A stretch of DNA of 64,000 nt, taken from Psychrobacter luti (GTDB taxonomy: Bacteria > Pseudomonadota > Gammaproteobacteria > Pseudomonadales > Moraxellaceae). Position numbers and translations under genes: made by a program. This document shows, in pieces, positions 9,107 through 19,714 of the stretch (the first letter of the stretch is position 1; each line of letters opens with the position of its first letter). A model generated the notes under the pieces. It had not been told where the DNA came from and did not search any database. It saw only the letters and a list, made by a program, of their open reading frames with translations. The stretch lies in the NCBI RefSeq assembly GCF_014192115.1, contig NZ_JACHXL010000003.1, forward strand, positions 248,001 through 312,000, given 5' to 3'.

Positions 9107-9781
9107 ATGAGTACAGACCACATTAATAAAGAAACACTGAATAAAGAAGCCCTTAATAAAAAACCATTAAATAAAAAAACCGTATTTTTACGTCAAGCTG
9201 AGGCAAGTGATATTGATGCGCTTGAACAATTGCTAAATCGCTGTTATCGGCAAGCGGAAGGCTGGACCAATGAAGCGGATTTAATTGGCGGTATTCGTAC
9301 CACCAAAGACGAGCTGTTAGCCGTCATTGCTGACCCCAAACATTATGTTTTTATTTATCCAAGGACTAGTACAGGCGAGCGTGATGGTAAAGAAACGGGT
9401 GAATTACTGGGCTGTATCGCAGTCGATATAAAGGACGAGGCTGAGATAAATGAGAACGCTGGCAATAAAAAAGCCTATATCGGTATGTTTGCGGTACTGC
9501 CTGAACTACAAGGACATGGTGTTGGCCATCAGATATTGCAGGCAGCTGAGACGTTTGCGCAGCGGCACTTACAATCAAGTACGCCAACGCCTGATACAAA
9601 TCCTGTGCGTCTGACCATGTCTATTTTAAGTCATCGTCCTGAGCTCTTGGCTTATTATCAGCGACGCGGCTATCAATTAAATGGTAATAGTATACCGTTT
9701 CCAGTCGATGGTAATAATGGCGAACCCAAACGTCAAGACTTACAATTACTAGAATTAGAAAAGCTCGTGAGTCAATCATAA
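9107..9781 (+). CDS. GNAT family N-acetyltransferase with an N-terminal pentapeptide repeat
   Basis: This 224-residue protein has a GNAT fold from about residue 25 (VFLRQAEASDIDALEQLLNRCYR). The acetyl-CoA site is MFAVLPELQGHGVGHQILQAAETFA, with the Q/RxxGxG/A loop as QGHGVG. The end ELLAYYQRRGYQLNG is typical. The substrate is unknown. The first 25 residues contain four copies of a five-residue unit of the form xLNKx, coded by four 15-bp units (9122-9181). This looks like recent repeat growth rather than a conserved part of the enzyme. AAGGA lies about 11 bases upstream of the ATG, which is acceptable but long. A small membrane-protein gene converges on the 3' end. Confidence 0.85.
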   Translation: MSTDHINKETLNKEALNKKPLNKKTVFLRQAEASDIDALEQLLNRCYRQAEGWTNEADLIGGIRTTKDELLAVIADPKHYVFIYPRTSTGERDGKETGELLGCIAVDIKDEAEINENAGNKKAYIGMFAVLPELQGHGVGHQILQAAETFAQRHLQSSTPTPDTNPVRLTMSILSHRPELLAYYQRRGYQLNGNSIPFPVDGNNGEPKRQDLQLLELEKLVSQS

Positions 9782-9855
9782 GCCAATTAGGCTTATTAAC
9801 CTCAATTCAGCTGACCTCACTTCAACTGAATCCAAAGTGATTAATCCCAAAGCAA

Positions 9856-10125
9856 TCAACCCCAAAAACGTCCAAAGGTCATAAATAGCCCGACACTCAA
9901 TAGGAGAAATGCCACGATAATTAAGCGCTTAAACCAGTTAAAAGCGGGCAAGCGCGTGGCATTATCATCAGACATCAAATAAGCAAACAAGCCAATTAGG
10001 CTTGCGACTAAGGTCATGATTCCTAGACCAATCGGTAATATGGAAAAATACATCTGCCACACAAGCATCTCGCAACGGTCATTATTAAGCGCATCATAGC
10101 AGTATCGCGATTGTACTGTCAGCAT
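9856..10125 (-). CDS. Small membrane protein with two helices
   Basis: The family is not recognised. The 89-residue product has two hydrophobic segments, about residues 27-49 (FSILPIGLGIMTLVASLIGLF) and 65-86 (LIIVAFLLLSVGLFMTF), joined by a short polar loop. The N-terminal 19 residues are polar. A second Met at residue 20 (10068) could be the true start, giving a protein that begins directly before the first helix; neither start has a convincing ribosome site. It converges on the GNAT gene and is divergent from the lipoprotein gene. Confidence 0.6.
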   Translation of the reverse strand: MLTVQSRYCYDALNNDRCEMLVWQMYFSILPIGLGIMTLVASLIGLFAYLMSDDNATRLPAFNWFKRLIIVAFLLLSVGLFMTFGRFWG

Positions 10126-10273
10126 TAAGCATTAGCCGCACTTTAATCTTTTTATCTCATTACGCTATAAACGTTAATCATAAATAAGGTTAAGTAGATT
10201 TCCTAAAATTAAGTTGGGTTTAAAGACATAATTCTGTATAGTGAAGTAACATTACAGATACATAGAGACTGGT

Positions 10274-10642
10274 ATGAATAATTTTAAAAAACTGGCTGTC
10301 ATTGCATTGTTGACGTCTTTGTTTGCAGCGTGTTCAAACGCGCCTTCTGAAAGTACGGTCGAAGGGCTTATTGAAGCACAATATGAGCAAGCCAATAGCA
10401 TCATGGATGATGCGATGGCGAATGCTGGCAACGATGAGATGGCGAAAGCTATGAGCGGAATGATGGAAGGTATGATGCCAAAGCTTGAGCGTGTCGAGAA
10501 TATCAACTGTGACAGCGTTGAGGGTGATAATACTTATATGTGTACCGCTGATATCACCCAGACAATCGCAGGGAATAGCCGCACCAATAAGACCAGTTTT
10601 AAAGTTTATCAAGTTAATGATGAGTGGGTGTTGGGTAATTAA
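10274..10642 (+). CDS. Small lipoprotein of unknown function
   Basis: The 122-residue protein starts with a lipoprotein signal peptide, MNNFKKLAVIALLTSLFAACS, with the lipobox FAAC and lipid-carrying Cys at residue 20. A helical, Met-rich segment follows (about 45-75), then a compact C-terminal region with two Cys (NCDS and MYMC-like TYMCTADI) and a closing strand VYQVNDEWVLGN that resembles small DUF4878/NTF2-like lipoproteins. The function is unknown. A strong hairpin terminator follows 43 bp later. Confidence 0.78.
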   Translation: MNNFKKLAVIALLTSLFAACSNAPSESTVEGLIEAQYEQANSIMDDAMANAGNDEMAKAMSGMMEGMMPKLERVENINCDSVEGDNTYMCTADITQTIAGNSRTNKTSFKVYQVNDEWVLGN

Positions 10643-10685
10643 GAGTTTGGTAAGCTCGGACGTACAGGATTTAATGACTTAAAAT

Positions 10686-10715
10686 AAAAAGGATGCCTAA
10701 TAAGCATCCTTTTTT
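10686..10715. terminator. Bidirectional terminator between the lipoprotein gene and gor
   Basis: A perfect 11-bp stem, AAAAAGGATGC with GCATCCTTTTT, surrounds the loop CTAATAA. A-tracts and T-tracts on both sides allow termination from both strands, which fits the two converging genes. Confidence 0.88.
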
Positions 10716-10758
10716 ATAATTACTAAAACCGTGGTTGGTATCGCCCAGTCTATAAAAA

Positions 10759-12114
10759 CTAACGCATCGTCACAAACTCTTCCGACCCTGTTGGATGAAT
10801 GGCGACGGTATTGTCAAAGTCAGCCTTGGTCGCGCCCATTTTAATCGCTACCGCAAAGCCTTGAATCATCTCATCGACGCCAAAGCCGATGCCGTGCAAG
10901 CCAATGACTTTTTCTTCCTCACCTAAACATATCAGCTTCATCGTAGACTTTTGGCGATGCTGAGTCACCGCACTATACATATCCGTAAAGGTGGAGGTAT
11001 AGCATTTGATATTGTCTTTACCAAATTGATTTACGGCATCGATTTCAGACAAGCCAATGGTACCGATAGGAGGGTGGGTAAAAATAACCGTCGGTATCAG
11101 CTCGTAGTTTAGATGCTCATCAGGCTTGTTATTAAACAAACGCTCCGACAAGCGGCGACCTGCGGCGATAGCCACCGGTGTCAAATCGACACTGTTTTCG
11201 ATAATATCGCCGACCGCGTAAATCCCTTTAACATTAGTATTTTGGAATTTATCGACTTTAATTTTGCCAAACTCGGTCGTCTCTACACCCGTCACTTGCA
11301 AATTGATATTATCGGTAGAAGGCGCGCGACCGATCGCCCAAATCAAACAATCTACGGTATCAAGAGCACCATCTGTGGTACACAAAGTCAGGCTACCATC
11401 GTCATTTTTAACAATTTCAGTGAGCATGGTGTTGGTATGCAATTGAATACCGTCTTGCTCCATCTCTATCAGCAAGGTCTCCACAATGGTGTGATCAAAC
11501 GAGCGAAGCGGCGAATGTTGGCGCACGTACTGATGCACTTCAGAGCCAAGGCTATTTAACACGCCAGCGATTTCGACAGCAATATATCCAGCGCCGACGA
11601 TAGCCACCCGTTTTGGCAACTCGTTTAAAGCAAAAAAGCCATCAGAATCGATGCCGTATTCTGCGCCTTTGATATCAGGAAGAATCGGATGTCCGCCCGT
11701 CGCAATCAAAATATGGTCAGCGGTAATAAGTTCACCATTCACTTCTACCGTATTGGCATCGACGAATTTGGCAAAGCCTTTAATTACTTGAACGCCGTTT
11801 TTTGCCAAATTATTATCATAAGCGCGGTGAATGTTTTGGATGTACTGTTGGCGACTATTGACCAGCTTTTGAAAGTCAAAGCCTTTTAATTCAACGTCAA
11901 AGCCATAATCTGGCGCATACTTATGAATGGCTCCAGCAACTTGTGCACCGTACCACATCACCTTTTTGGGTACGCAGCCTAAGTTTACGCAAGTGCCACC
12001 CAATTGGTTGGCTTCAATAATGGCGCAGTTTTTGCCATAGCTTGCTGCTCGGTTGATTGAGGCAATACCGCCGCTACCGCCGCCAATGGCGATATAGTCA
12101 TAATGTTTTGTCAT
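10759..12114 (-). CDS. gor: Glutathione-disulfide reductase
   Basis: Gor reduces GSSG to GSH with NADPH in the cytoplasm. At 451 residues it has the usual length. The FAD motif is [10 protein letters not shown] (11-20). The redox-active disulfide is in [15 protein letters not shown] (Cys42, Cys47). The NAD(P) motif is [17 protein letters not shown], the second FAD motif is GIYAVGDI, and the C-terminal catalytic base is in [10 protein letters not shown]. PheXXX active-site variants are not evident. It pairs functionally with the glutathione-dependent formaldehyde dehydrogenase encoded at 43.9 kb, though not physically. The bidirectional terminator at 10686 lies downstream. Confidence 0.95.
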   Translation of the reverse strand: MTKHYDYIAIGGGSGGIASINRAASYGKNCAIIEANQLGGTCVNLGCVPKKVMWYGAQVAGAIHKYAPDYGFDVELKGFDFQKLVNSRQQYIQNIHRAYDNNLAKNGVQVIKGFAKFVDANTVEVNGELITADHILIATGGHPILPDIKGAEYGIDSDGFFALNELPKRVAIVGAGYIAVEIAGVLNSLGSEVHQYVRQHSPLRSFDHTIVETLLIEMEQDGIQLHTNTMLTEIVKNDDGSLTLCTTDGALDTVDCLIWAIGRAPSTDNINLQVTGVETTEFGKIKVDKFQNTNVKGIYAVGDIIENSVDLTPVAIAAGRRLSERLFNNKPDEHLNYELIPTVIFTHPPIGTIGLSEIDAVNQFGKDNIKCYTSTFTDMYSAVTQHRQKSTMKLICLGEEEKVIGLHGIGFGVDEMIQGFAVAIKMGATKADFDNTVAIHPTGSEEFVTMR

Positions 12115-12332
12115 GGTTAAGTCTCTTTATTCAGTACGTATTAATGCGTGTTGGTGCAATTTTGCAGTCTATTATTTTTTAATTCTGTTATTTTGAACTC
12201 TATTGTAATGGGTATCATTATTAATCTTACAAGGTTTTGCTTATAAGGATGTGCCAGCTAGCATCAGGCTATAAGATAATTTAAGCGAAATTAGTTCGCC
12301 ATTTAAACCCACTTAGATTTATCTAAACTTAC

Positions 12333-12785
12333 TTAAACAATAGCACGACGTCTATAAAATAACAGTCCAGGAATGGACAAGCCCAGCACCAATCCTGAGG
12401 TCACAAACAAGGCCTCAAACAAATACACCATCATTTGGCTAAATAATTCGTCTGAAAAACCAAAATAGCCAATCTGTACCATACTGACCATTGCCTTATA
12501 AGCGGCGATACCTGGCATCATACAGATGACACTCGGTGAGATTAATGCTTTGGGCGGTAGGGTATATTTTTTTGAAAAATACACGCCCAAAAAGCTGGCA
12601 AGCATCGCCCCAAAAAAGCTAGCCACCACCAGATGGACGTGCTGATAGACAAGCGCTGTTTTTAACCCAAATCCGCACGCGGTCATTAGCAAACACGGCA
12701 AAATATAGCGTTTGGGAACGCTGAACATCAGCGTCCAACCAAGGGTTATGATGCACGACAGCACCACAGTTTCAATGAACCACAT
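12333..12785 (-). CDS. yjjB: YjjB/ThrE_2-type small exporter subunit
   Basis: The 150-residue membrane protein has four or five helices and belongs to the DUF3815 (ThrE_2) family. The conserved loop SPSVICMMPGIAAYKAM, typical of the ThrE C-terminal half, is present. It follows the larger subunit gene with a single base between stop and start, so the two form an operon. In E. coli, YjjP and YjjB work together and have been linked to succinate export; the related one-piece ThrE exports threonine and serine. The substrate here cannot be read from sequence. Confidence 0.88.
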   Translation of the reverse strand: MWFIETVVLSCIITLGWTLMFSVPKRYILPCLLMTACGFGLKTALVYQHVHLVVASFFGAMLASFLGVYFSKKYTLPPKALISPSVICMMPGIAAYKAMVSMVQIGYFGFSDELFSQMMVYLFEALFVTSGLVLGLSIPGLLFYRRRAIV

Positions 12786-12786
12786 C

Positions 12787-13602
12787 TTAAAACCCCCAGT
12801 GCTGTATTCGAAGTAAAACCAGCGCTATCACAATACCAACGCAAGCGGACAAGGTTAGCATATAGGTAAAAACGGCACGACCAATCCCAATATTGACATA
12901 GCCTTTTAAGATATCTGAGAACGAGTTGATTAACGGAAAGCTTGGTACTAGTAAGAGCACACTAGAGGCAACGGCAATATCGGCATTGTTACCTATATCA
13001 AAATAGTAAGTCGTCGACCCAATTAAAGAGGCAATAAAAGCGGTCACGATGACCGCTATAAAGGGATTGAAATGGTGTTTGGACAGATAAATACGGGTAA
13101 ACATCGCTACCATACCCGCGATAAATGTTACGCCAGTAATCGACCAACTGCCACCATTTAGATACGCAAACGCAGCGCAAGACGCGCCAACAAATATGCT
13201 CACTAGCCATGTCGGATAAACCGTTTTATCTAATCCATCAAACGCAAGAGTAGTGCGCTCCGTCAACTCAGACTTTAGCTTATTGTTATCTGGCTTGTCG
13301 CTATGTGTATCGGCTTCGGTTCTGTTGATAATTTGCTGGATTTGTACCAATAAATTGACATTGATGCTCTGATTGATCGTGTCTCTGGTGGTGGTGATAC
13401 AGCGCTCATCACAGATAGTGGTCAAGGTAAGGGCATTAAAATTCAGCGAACATTCTACGCTGTTCATCCCCAAGGCAAGCCCCAAGCGTTTCGATAAATC
13501 CACCACCACAGCAGACTCAGCGCCATATTGCATAAGGAGTAGTCCGCAGCGCACGCATAATCGAGTAATGTGCTGTTGCTGTACGTAGCTGATAGAGGTC
13601 AT
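12787..13602 (-). CDS. yjjP: YjjP/ThrE-type (DUF1212) exporter subunit
   Basis: The 271-residue protein has the DUF1212/ThrE fold. A soluble N-terminal domain (about 1-135) includes the conserved LLMQYGAESAVV segment, and about five membrane helices follow. It is the first gene of a two-gene operon with yjjB. Split ThrE-like exporters act as a complex in the inner membrane. Known family roles are export of threonine/serine or dicarboxylates. A Lys/Asp-rich segment near residues 92-110 (ADTHSDKPDNNKLKSE) looks like a linker extension. Confidence 0.88.
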   Translation of the reverse strand: MTSISYVQQQHITRLCVRCGLLLMQYGAESAVVVDLSKRLGLALGMNSVECSLNFNALTLTTICDERCITTTRDTINQSINVNLLVQIQQIINRTEADTHSDKPDNNKLKSELTERTTLAFDGLDKTVYPTWLVSIFVGASCAAFAYLNGGSWSITGVTFIAGMVAMFTRIYLSKHHFNPFIAVIVTAFIASLIGSTTYYFDIGNNADIAVASSVLLLVPSFPLINSFSDILKGYVNIGIGRAVFTYMLTLSACVGIVIALVLLRIQHWGF

Positions 13603-13763
13603 TGATTAGATACGCATATTGGCTATTGTGATTTTTATAAATGCTATAACTATAAACAGGGTGAGTGGTTATGCTATCGAGACAGTAAGGTAACGATAGC
13701 ATAACTTGCCGAGCTTATTTGCTACTATTATAAAGCGTAAACCACTGTAGTAAGGAGAATAAA

Positions 13764-14045
13764 ATGCATATCGCTATCTTAACCCTGACTTTTGCGCTAC
13801 CCGGCTGTGGCTCATTAAAAGAAAAGCGCCAACGCATGGGCGGGTTGCACGCACGCTTTGGTAATACGCCAAGCGTTGCGGTATGTGAGAGTGGCGAGCG
13901 TGATCGACATGACGCTAGCGAGTGGACGTTTGTGATCGTCGGGCTGTCTAAACGTGAGGTCGAGTCACAATGCAGTCAAATAGAGGAAAAAGTAGAACGT
14001 ACCGTAGATGCGCGGGTGATGAATGTTGAGAGGGAGTTTATTTAG
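13764..14045 (+). CDS. DUF503 (YlxP-like) protein
   Basis: The 93-residue protein matches the DUF503 family: it opens with a strand (HIAILTLTFALP), then the signature GSLKEKRQRMGGLHARFGNTPSVAVCESGERDRHDASEWTF in outline, and closes with a second helix and strand. Gram-positive members (YlxP) sit beside rbfA and infB and are implicated in ribosome maturation; there is no such neighbour here. AAGGAG lies eight bases upstream of the ATG, so translation should be strong. It is divergent from yjjPB. Confidence 0.85.
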   Translation: MHIAILTLTFALPGCGSLKEKRQRMGGLHARFGNTPSVAVCESGERDRHDASEWTFVIVGLSKREVESQCSQIEEKVERTVDARVMNVEREFI

Positions 14046-14592
14046 TTGAGTATCATCTAACTATTTCTTCAAAGGCAATTCATCAGGGGTTATTCACTCT
14101 ACAATGGGTAATATAAAAGTAATCACTATATAGGGTTAGTTGCTATGACAAAACTAAAGTTATTGCACTAAATAGCTTCTAAAAATACTAATTAAAATAA
14201 GATATAGAAGGAAAATAAGAAGCTGATGGACTTTATTAGGGAGATTGGGATTGGAATACTTCTATCTTGGCATATAAAAGGTCATCCTTTCTGGACAAGT
14301 TTTTTAAAAGGATACTATTACGCCTACTTAAAAACGAGGCTATCTTAGAAACATTTAGGCGAGATATGACGATGTTTTTTATACTTGGTACTATAATTTC
14401 TATAGTATTACTAACTTTTACTTTCATTCACAAATTTTGCTACCCAAATTAGCAGTAACGTTTCATAACCTAAGATTAGTATAAACAACATATGAATACT
14501 AAAATATTTCTCCTGTATACAATGTCGCTATAGGGTGTTGCCTTATATTTATAGTAATAATTTCATTATCTTAGTCAACTCAAAATAAGCCC
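14046..14592. other. AT-rich stretch with two weak small open frames
   Basis: This 550-bp AT-rich stretch has no gene I can support firmly. An ATG at 14226 with AGAAGGA about 14 bases upstream opens a 40-residue frame (to 14348, MDFIREIGIGILLSWHIKGH at its start). A TTG at 14267 opens a 61-residue frame (to 14452) whose last third is one membrane helix. They overlap in different frames and could be halves of one small membrane-protein gene broken by a frameshift, or chance. Base composition is clearly poorer in G+C than the flanking genes, which suggests foreign or decayed DNA. Confidence 0.35.
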
Positions 14593-14624
14593 AAAAAAAG
14601 GCCACTCCTTAAAGAGTAGCCTTT
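14593..14624 (-). terminator. Terminator of uvrA
   Basis: On the minus strand, AAAGGCTACTC and GAGTGGCCTTT pair with one mismatch around a six-base loop and are followed by a run of seven T. It lies about 25 bp beyond the uvrA stop codon. Confidence 0.82.
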
Positions 14625-14647
14625 CATTAATTATTACCTAAGTTCTA

Positions 14648-17554
14648 TTAACTCACTTCTTTCATCGCTTGCTTAAGCATCGGCTTCAAGAACTCACCCG
14701 TATACGAACCTTCGACTTCTGCCACTTCCTCAGGCGTACCTTCAGCGATAATCAGACCGCCACCTTTACCACCTTCAGGACCTAAATCAATCACCCAATC
14801 GGCAGTTTTGATGACATCCAAGTTATGTTCGATGACCACGATGGTATTGCCTTTATCGCGTAGGGTATGCAAGATATGCAGCAGCTTATCGATATCATGG
14901 AAATGCAAACCAGTGGTTGGTTCATCCAAGATATAGAGCGTCTGTCCAGTATCGCGTTTGGCAAGTTCACGAGCCAGTTTCACACGCTGCGCTTCACCGC
15001 CTGATAGCGTTGGCGCTGATTGACCAAGACGGATATAGCTAAGACCAACATCCATCAATGCTTGCAGGCGACGATAAATCGCTGGAATGGCTGAGAAGAA
15101 TTCAGTCGCATCTTCAACGGTCATGTCTAATACGTCAGCGATGTTTTTACCTTTATAGTGAATCTCTAAGGTCTCGCGGTTATAGCGCTTGCCTTCGCAG
15201 GTATCACACGGCACATACATATCAGGTAGGAAATGCATCTCAACTTTGATAAGACCATCGCCCTGACACATCTCACAGCGTCCGCCTTTAACGTTAAAGC
15301 TAAAGCGACCAGCTTTATAACCACGGGCGCGCGCTTCTTGGGTTTGTGCAAACATTTCACGTACTGGCGTAAATACACCAGTATAGGTCGCTGGATTTGA
15401 GCGCGGCGTACGACCAATAGGACTTTGATCGATATCGACCATTTTGTCCAAATGCTCAAGACCGCTAATACTGTCATGCTTATCGGCGATAAGCGTTGAG
15501 GCGTTATTCAACTGCGTCGCTGCTAATGGCATTAAGGTACGATTAATCAGGGTCGATTTACCAGAGCCTGAAACGCCTGTGATACAAGTCATGATACCGA
15601 TTGGTAGCGTCAAATCAACGTCATGTAAATTGTTGCCGGATGCGCCCTTAAGCTCAATAGTCATTGGAACTTGTTTGGGCTTGGCTTTACCTTTGACTTC
15701 CATATCGATCGTTTTGGCTTTATGACGAATGGTTGGAATCTCGATTCTTTTCTTACCAGACATATATTGTCCAGTTAGTGATTCTTTATTCGCCATGATG
15801 TCATCGACCGTACCCTGAGCGATAATATGACCGCCATGTACGCCCGCGCCGACACCGATATCGATGACGTGATCCGCTTGACGAATGGCGTCCTCATCAT
15901 GCTCAACGACCAGTACGGTATTACCCAAATCACGCAAGCGCGTTAGGGTTTTGAGCAAGCGATCATTATCACGCTGATGCAAGCCGATCGACGGCTCATC
16001 GAGTACATACATCACACCCATGAGACCTGCGCCAATTTGGCTGGCAAGTCGAATACGCTGCGCTTCGCCGCCTGATAGCGTTTCAGCAGAGCGGGCAAGT
16101 GATAGATAATCAAGCCCGACACTGACCAGGAAGTTTAGACGCTCGTTAATCTCTTTAAAGATTTTTTCCGCGACTTCACCTTTATGACCGCCAATTTTTA
16201 GCGTTTTATAATATTCAGCGGCATCACCGATAGATAGCTTGACGATTTGAGCGATAGTATGCTCGTCCACGCGGACATTGCGTGAGATTTCATTGAGACG
16301 CGCACCATCGCAAACGTTACAAGTGGTATCAGCCAAGTATTTCGCTAGCTCGTCCCGCACCAGATTGCTTTGCGTTTTAGCATAACGACGCTCCAGATAA
16401 GGCAGTACGCCTTCAAATGGCACAGTTTTATTAGTTTTACGACCGCGCTCATCAGTGAAGTTAAAAGTCAGCTTCTCTTTACCTGAACCTTGCATGATGA
16501 GATCTTGCTGCGCGTTTGGCAGCTCTTGCCATGGCGCATCCATATCGATTTTGAAATGATTGCAGACGGTAGAGAGCAGGCCAAAGTAATAGGCGTGGCG
16601 CTTATCCCAACCATTAATCGCCCCTTGGTTGAGCGATTTTTCATGATGAGTAATCAGCTTTTCGGCTGAGAAATATTGGCGTTTACCGAGACCATCACAG
16701 CTTGGGCAAGCACCATAAGGGTTGTTAAAACTGAACATCCGCGGTTCAAGCTCAGAGACGGCGCGATCACAAACAGGGCAAGAATGCTTAGCTGACATCA
16801 CTTGGTTGGCATCACCGCCTTCTTTTGGGTTGCCATCCATAAAATGTAGCGTCACCAGACCTTGACCTAAGCGTAGCGCAGTCTCCAAACTTTCAGCGAC
16901 GCGGTTGCCTAAGTCATCACGGACTTTAAAGCGATCAACGACAACTTCAATCGTATGCTTTTTCTTTTTATCGAGTGTCGGTAGCTCATCAGTATCGTAG
17001 ACATCACCGTCAACGCGTACGCGCACAAAACCTTGACCAATCAATTGCTCAAGCAGGACAGTATGCTCACCTTTACGCTCACGAATGACAGGTGCCAAAA
17101 TCATAATCTTGGTGTCATCTGGCAATGCCATCACCTGATCGACCATTTCGGTGACCGACTGCGCAACCATTGGCTCGCCATGCTCTGGGCAATAAGGTGT
17201 ACCGATACGCGCATAGAGCAGACGCAAATAGTCATAAATTTCGGTAATCGTGCCAACTGTTGAGCGCGGGTTATGGTTGGTTGATTTCTGCTCGATGGCA
17301 ATCGCCGGTGACAAGCCTTCGATACTATCGACGTCTGGCTTTTCCATTTGTGAGAGAAACTGACGCGCATAAGCTGATAGACTCTCGACATAACGGCGTT
17401 GCCCTTCAGCATAAAGCGTATCAAAGGCCAATGAAGATTTACCAGAGCCTGATAAACCGGTAATCACCACGAACTTATCGCGTGGAATGTCTAAATCGAT
17501 ATTTTTTAGATTATGAGTGCGTGCGCCGCGAACCTTAATATACTCGTGTGCCAT
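14648..17554 (-). CDS. uvrA: Excinuclease ABC subunit A
   Basis: UvrA is the damage-recognition ATPase of nucleotide excision repair and loads UvrB on DNA. At 968 residues it is full length. It has two ABC-type ATPase modules: Walker A GLSGSGKS at 33-40 and a second [15 protein letters not shown] near 650, ABC signatures LSGGEAQRI and LSGGEAQRV, and Walker B with [11 protein letters not shown] and [11 protein letters not shown]. Four Cys pairs for zinc modules are present (CPVC/CPSC; CNVC; CEMC/CDTC). I see no E. coli-type LexA box (CTGT-N8-ACAG) in the 90 bases upstream, so SOS control by the usual LexA is not supported here. Confidence 0.97.
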   Translation of the reverse strand: MAHEYIKVRGARTHNLKNIDLDIPRDKFVVITGLSGSGKSSLAFDTLYAEGQRRYVESLSAYARQFLSQMEKPDVDSIEGLSPAIAIEQKSTNHNPRSTVGTITEIYDYLRLLYARIGTPYCPEHGEPMVAQSVTEMVDQVMALPDDTKIMILAPVIRERKGEHTVLLEQLIGQGFVRVRVDGDVYDTDELPTLDKKKKHTIEVVVDRFKVRDDLGNRVAESLETALRLGQGLVTLHFMDGNPKEGGDANQVMSAKHSCPVCDRAVSELEPRMFSFNNPYGACPSCDGLGKRQYFSAEKLITHHEKSLNQGAINGWDKRHAYYFGLLSTVCNHFKIDMDAPWQELPNAQQDLIMQGSGKEKLTFNFTDERGRKTNKTVPFEGVLPYLERRYAKTQSNLVRDELAKYLADTTCNVCDGARLNEISRNVRVDEHTIAQIVKLSIGDAAEYYKTLKIGGHKGEVAEKIFKEINERLNFLVSVGLDYLSLARSAETLSGGEAQRIRLASQIGAGLMGVMYVLDEPSIGLHQRDNDRLLKTLTRLRDLGNTVLVVEHDEDAIRQADHVIDIGVGAGVHGGHIIAQGTVDDIMANKESLTGQYMSGKKRIEIPTIRHKAKTIDMEVKGKAKPKQVPMTIELKGASGNNLHDVDLTLPIGIMTCITGVSGSGKSTLINRTLMPLAATQLNNASTLIADKHDSISGLEHLDKMVDIDQSPIGRTPRSNPATYTGVFTPVREMFAQTQEARARGYKAGRFSFNVKGGRCEMCQGDGLIKVEMHFLPDMYVPCDTCEGKRYNRETLEIHYKGKNIADVLDMTVEDATEFFSAIPAIYRRLQALMDVGLSYIRLGQSAPTLSGGEAQRVKLARELAKRDTGQTLYILDEPTTGLHFHDIDKLLHILHTLRDKGNTIVVIEHNLDVIKTADWVIDLGPEGGKGGGLIIAEGTPEEVAEVEGSYTGEFLKPMLKQAMKEVS

Positions 17555-18153
17555 CGGTGATAGGTTTCCTATTTGCTAAAATGGTATTTTTAAAAAATTT
17601 AAAAGGGTCAACTAATATGAGTTAAATGATTCATTGAAAGCGTAGATAATTTTAAAAATGCTATTCAAATTACTATGGCTTTATAAAAGTATGTGGTTTT
17701 CATAAAGCTATAGTAATGGTTATCTCTTTTGCACAATACCTTTAATACTTGAAATGGATAAAGGTAATCTAAATAAAGGGTAACTAATATGAGTGGTTTG
17801 TTATAGATTTGGCAGAATAACGTCGTTTTATAAAAAGATTTGTCGTAAGATTTTTTCAGACCATTTTTCAGACCACAACGTTCTCAACGTCTTACTTTAT
17901 TGTCATGATAGCTGCATTATTCAAGGTGTAGTGACCCATCAGATGCACTTGGTAACAAAATTATCGCGTAAAATGAATGGCTTAAGTCGGTGTCCTCTAT
18001 GATGCTGAAGTAGGAGGGCAAAAGTCTCGGCAAGCAAACGGCGAATGTCTTATACTAGGGGGCTTAATTTGTAGGCTAAAGCCTTGATAGCGTCGTAATA
18101 ATACAAGCAGAGCTGCCGTGATTAAACAGCAATGATGAACCAGTGAGGCAAGC
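17555..18153. other. Intergenic region between divergent uvrA and yajR with inverted and direct repeats
   Basis: No gene is supported in these 599 bp. A hairpin-forming inverted repeat lies at 17669-17717: arms of about 20 bp (ATTACTATGGCTTTATAAAA and its near complement) around an eight-base loop, without a terminal T run. A direct repeat AAAGGGT(C)AACTAATATGAGT occurs at 17602-17621 and 17775-17794, one copy on each side of the hairpin. Promoters for both flanking genes must lie here. A 69-codon open frame at 17793-18002 has no ribosome site or recognisable protein. Confidence 0.4.
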
Positions 18154-19518
18154 ATGAATAGCGTAGAAAAACGGGCAATCCTCGGGGTCGGTGGTATATT
18201 TGCCTTGCGGATGATTGGCTTGTTTATGATTGTGCCAGTATTTTCTGTGTATGGTGATAACTATGCGCACGCAACACCGTTTCTGATAGGTTTGGCCGTT
18301 GGTATTTATGGGCTAGGGCAGGCTATCTTTCAGATACCGATGAGTCTCGCCGCTGATAAATTCCCACGTAAGCCGATTATCTTTTTGGGTCTGATATTAT
18401 TTGCGCTTGGCGGTATCATTGCCGCTAATGCCACAGATATTTATGAGGTCATTATTGGTCGAGCGCTGGCAGGTAGTGGCGCAGTTTCGGCGGTATTGAT
18501 GGCGCTGTTAGCAGACGTTACGCGCGAAGAGATGCGTACCAAAGCGATGGCGACGATGGGTTTGACCATTGCGACCTCCATCATGCTCGCGTTTGCCTTT
18601 GGTCCCTTATTAGTGGGTTCGCTTGGTATTTCTGGACTGTTTTGGTTGACCGCTGGTTTCGCTATTTTGGCGATGTTGCTATTATTGTTTGTACCGACTC
18701 CGCTACGGGTGCTTAAGCATAATCTTGATAATAAATCGATTGGTCAGCAATTGTCTAGCGTGCTAAAAATCGGTGATTTGAACCGCTTACATATTGGTAT
18801 CTTTGCGCTGCATTTAACAATGACAGCTATTTTTGTTATATTGCCACATCAGCTGAATGAAGTGATGGGACTGTCGGTACGTCAGCAGGGTTTGGTGTAT
18901 TTACCATTATTATTTATCGGCTTTGCTGTTGCCATTCCCTTTATTATCATCGCAGAAAAGAAACGTAAAATGCGCCAAGTATTTTTAGGTGCAATTGCGT
19001 TAATGACCGCTGCTTTAGCGTTATTGGCCATTGGTAGTCAGGTCGGCGTAGGTATTATCTTAGGTTTGCTGCTGTATTTTATGGGCTTTAACTTACTTGA
19101 GGCGACGATTCCATCTTGGATATCGAAACGTGCGCCAGTCGCCAATAAAGCTACCGCGATGGGCTTGAACTCGTCAAGTCAGTTCTTTGGAGCCTTTGTC
19201 GGCGGTGCGATGGGCGGTTTATTATTAACGCAGCCCAATCTATTGGCGTGGGGCATATTGGCCGCTATCATGGCCGCGGCGCTACTGTTGATTATTCCGA
19301 TTGCCGATCCACCTTATTTATCAAGTACCACAGTAACTATTCCTAAGAATATCAATATCCAAGACTGGTCACGGCAAATGCTTGCGGTAGATGGCGTTGA
19401 TGAGTTGGTCGTGATGGCAAAAGAGCAGGTCGCTTATTTGAAATTAGATAAAACCCAGCTGACCGATTCTTCGCGACAAGAGCTGTCGCATTTGGCTCAA
19501 AGTCCTTTAGATATTTAG
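18154..19518 (+). CDS. yajR: MFS transporter of the YajR type
   Basis: This major facilitator protein has 454 residues and 12 predicted helices, with the MFS motif A region GLGQAIFQIPMSLAADKFPRKPII between helices 2 and 3. After the last helix there is a soluble domain of about 65 residues (from INIQDWSRQML to the end), matching the C-terminal ferredoxin-like YAM domain of E. coli YajR, a proton-driven drug exporter of unknown natural substrate with the same total length. It lies between uvrA and ssb. The exported compound is unknown. Confidence 0.85.
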   Translation: MNSVEKRAILGVGGIFALRMIGLFMIVPVFSVYGDNYAHATPFLIGLAVGIYGLGQAIFQIPMSLAADKFPRKPIIFLGLILFALGGIIAANATDIYEVIIGRALAGSGAVSAVLMALLADVTREEMRTKAMATMGLTIATSIMLAFAFGPLLVGSLGISGLFWLTAGFAILAMLLLLFVPTPLRVLKHNLDNKSIGQQLSSVLKIGDLNRLHIGIFALHLTMTAIFVILPHQLNEVMGLSVRQQGLVYLPLLFIGFAVAIPFIIIAEKKRKMRQVFLGAIALMTAALALLAIGSQVGVGIILGLLLYFMGFNLLEATIPSWISKRAPVANKATAMGLNSSSQFFGAFVGGAMGGLLLTQPNLLAWGILAAIMAAALLLIIPIADPPYLSSTTVTIPKNINIQDWSRQMLAVDGVDELVVMAKEQVAYLKLDKTQLTDSSRQELSHLAQSPLDI

Positions 19519-19714
19519 GGCATATAGTAATTTAAACCTAAGTATTAGTAGTGATGAGGCTATGCGACATTCAGCGTCGCATGTACGATTGTTGCTGTAG
19601 ATATTTAAACAAAAATTGGTTAAAGTAAATTCATATTACTGATATTATTAATCAGTTTCATTTAATATTTATTAAAATATTCATAAAACAATTTGTCAAT
19701 AGAAGGACAACATT

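Noticed and set aside
17555..17640. LexA-type SOS box upstream of uvrA
   Set aside because: No CTGT-N8-ACAG or close variant is present on either strand.
17793..18002. 69-codon open frame between uvrA and yajR
   Set aside because: No ribosome site, no recognisable protein character, overlaps a repeat-rich promoter region.
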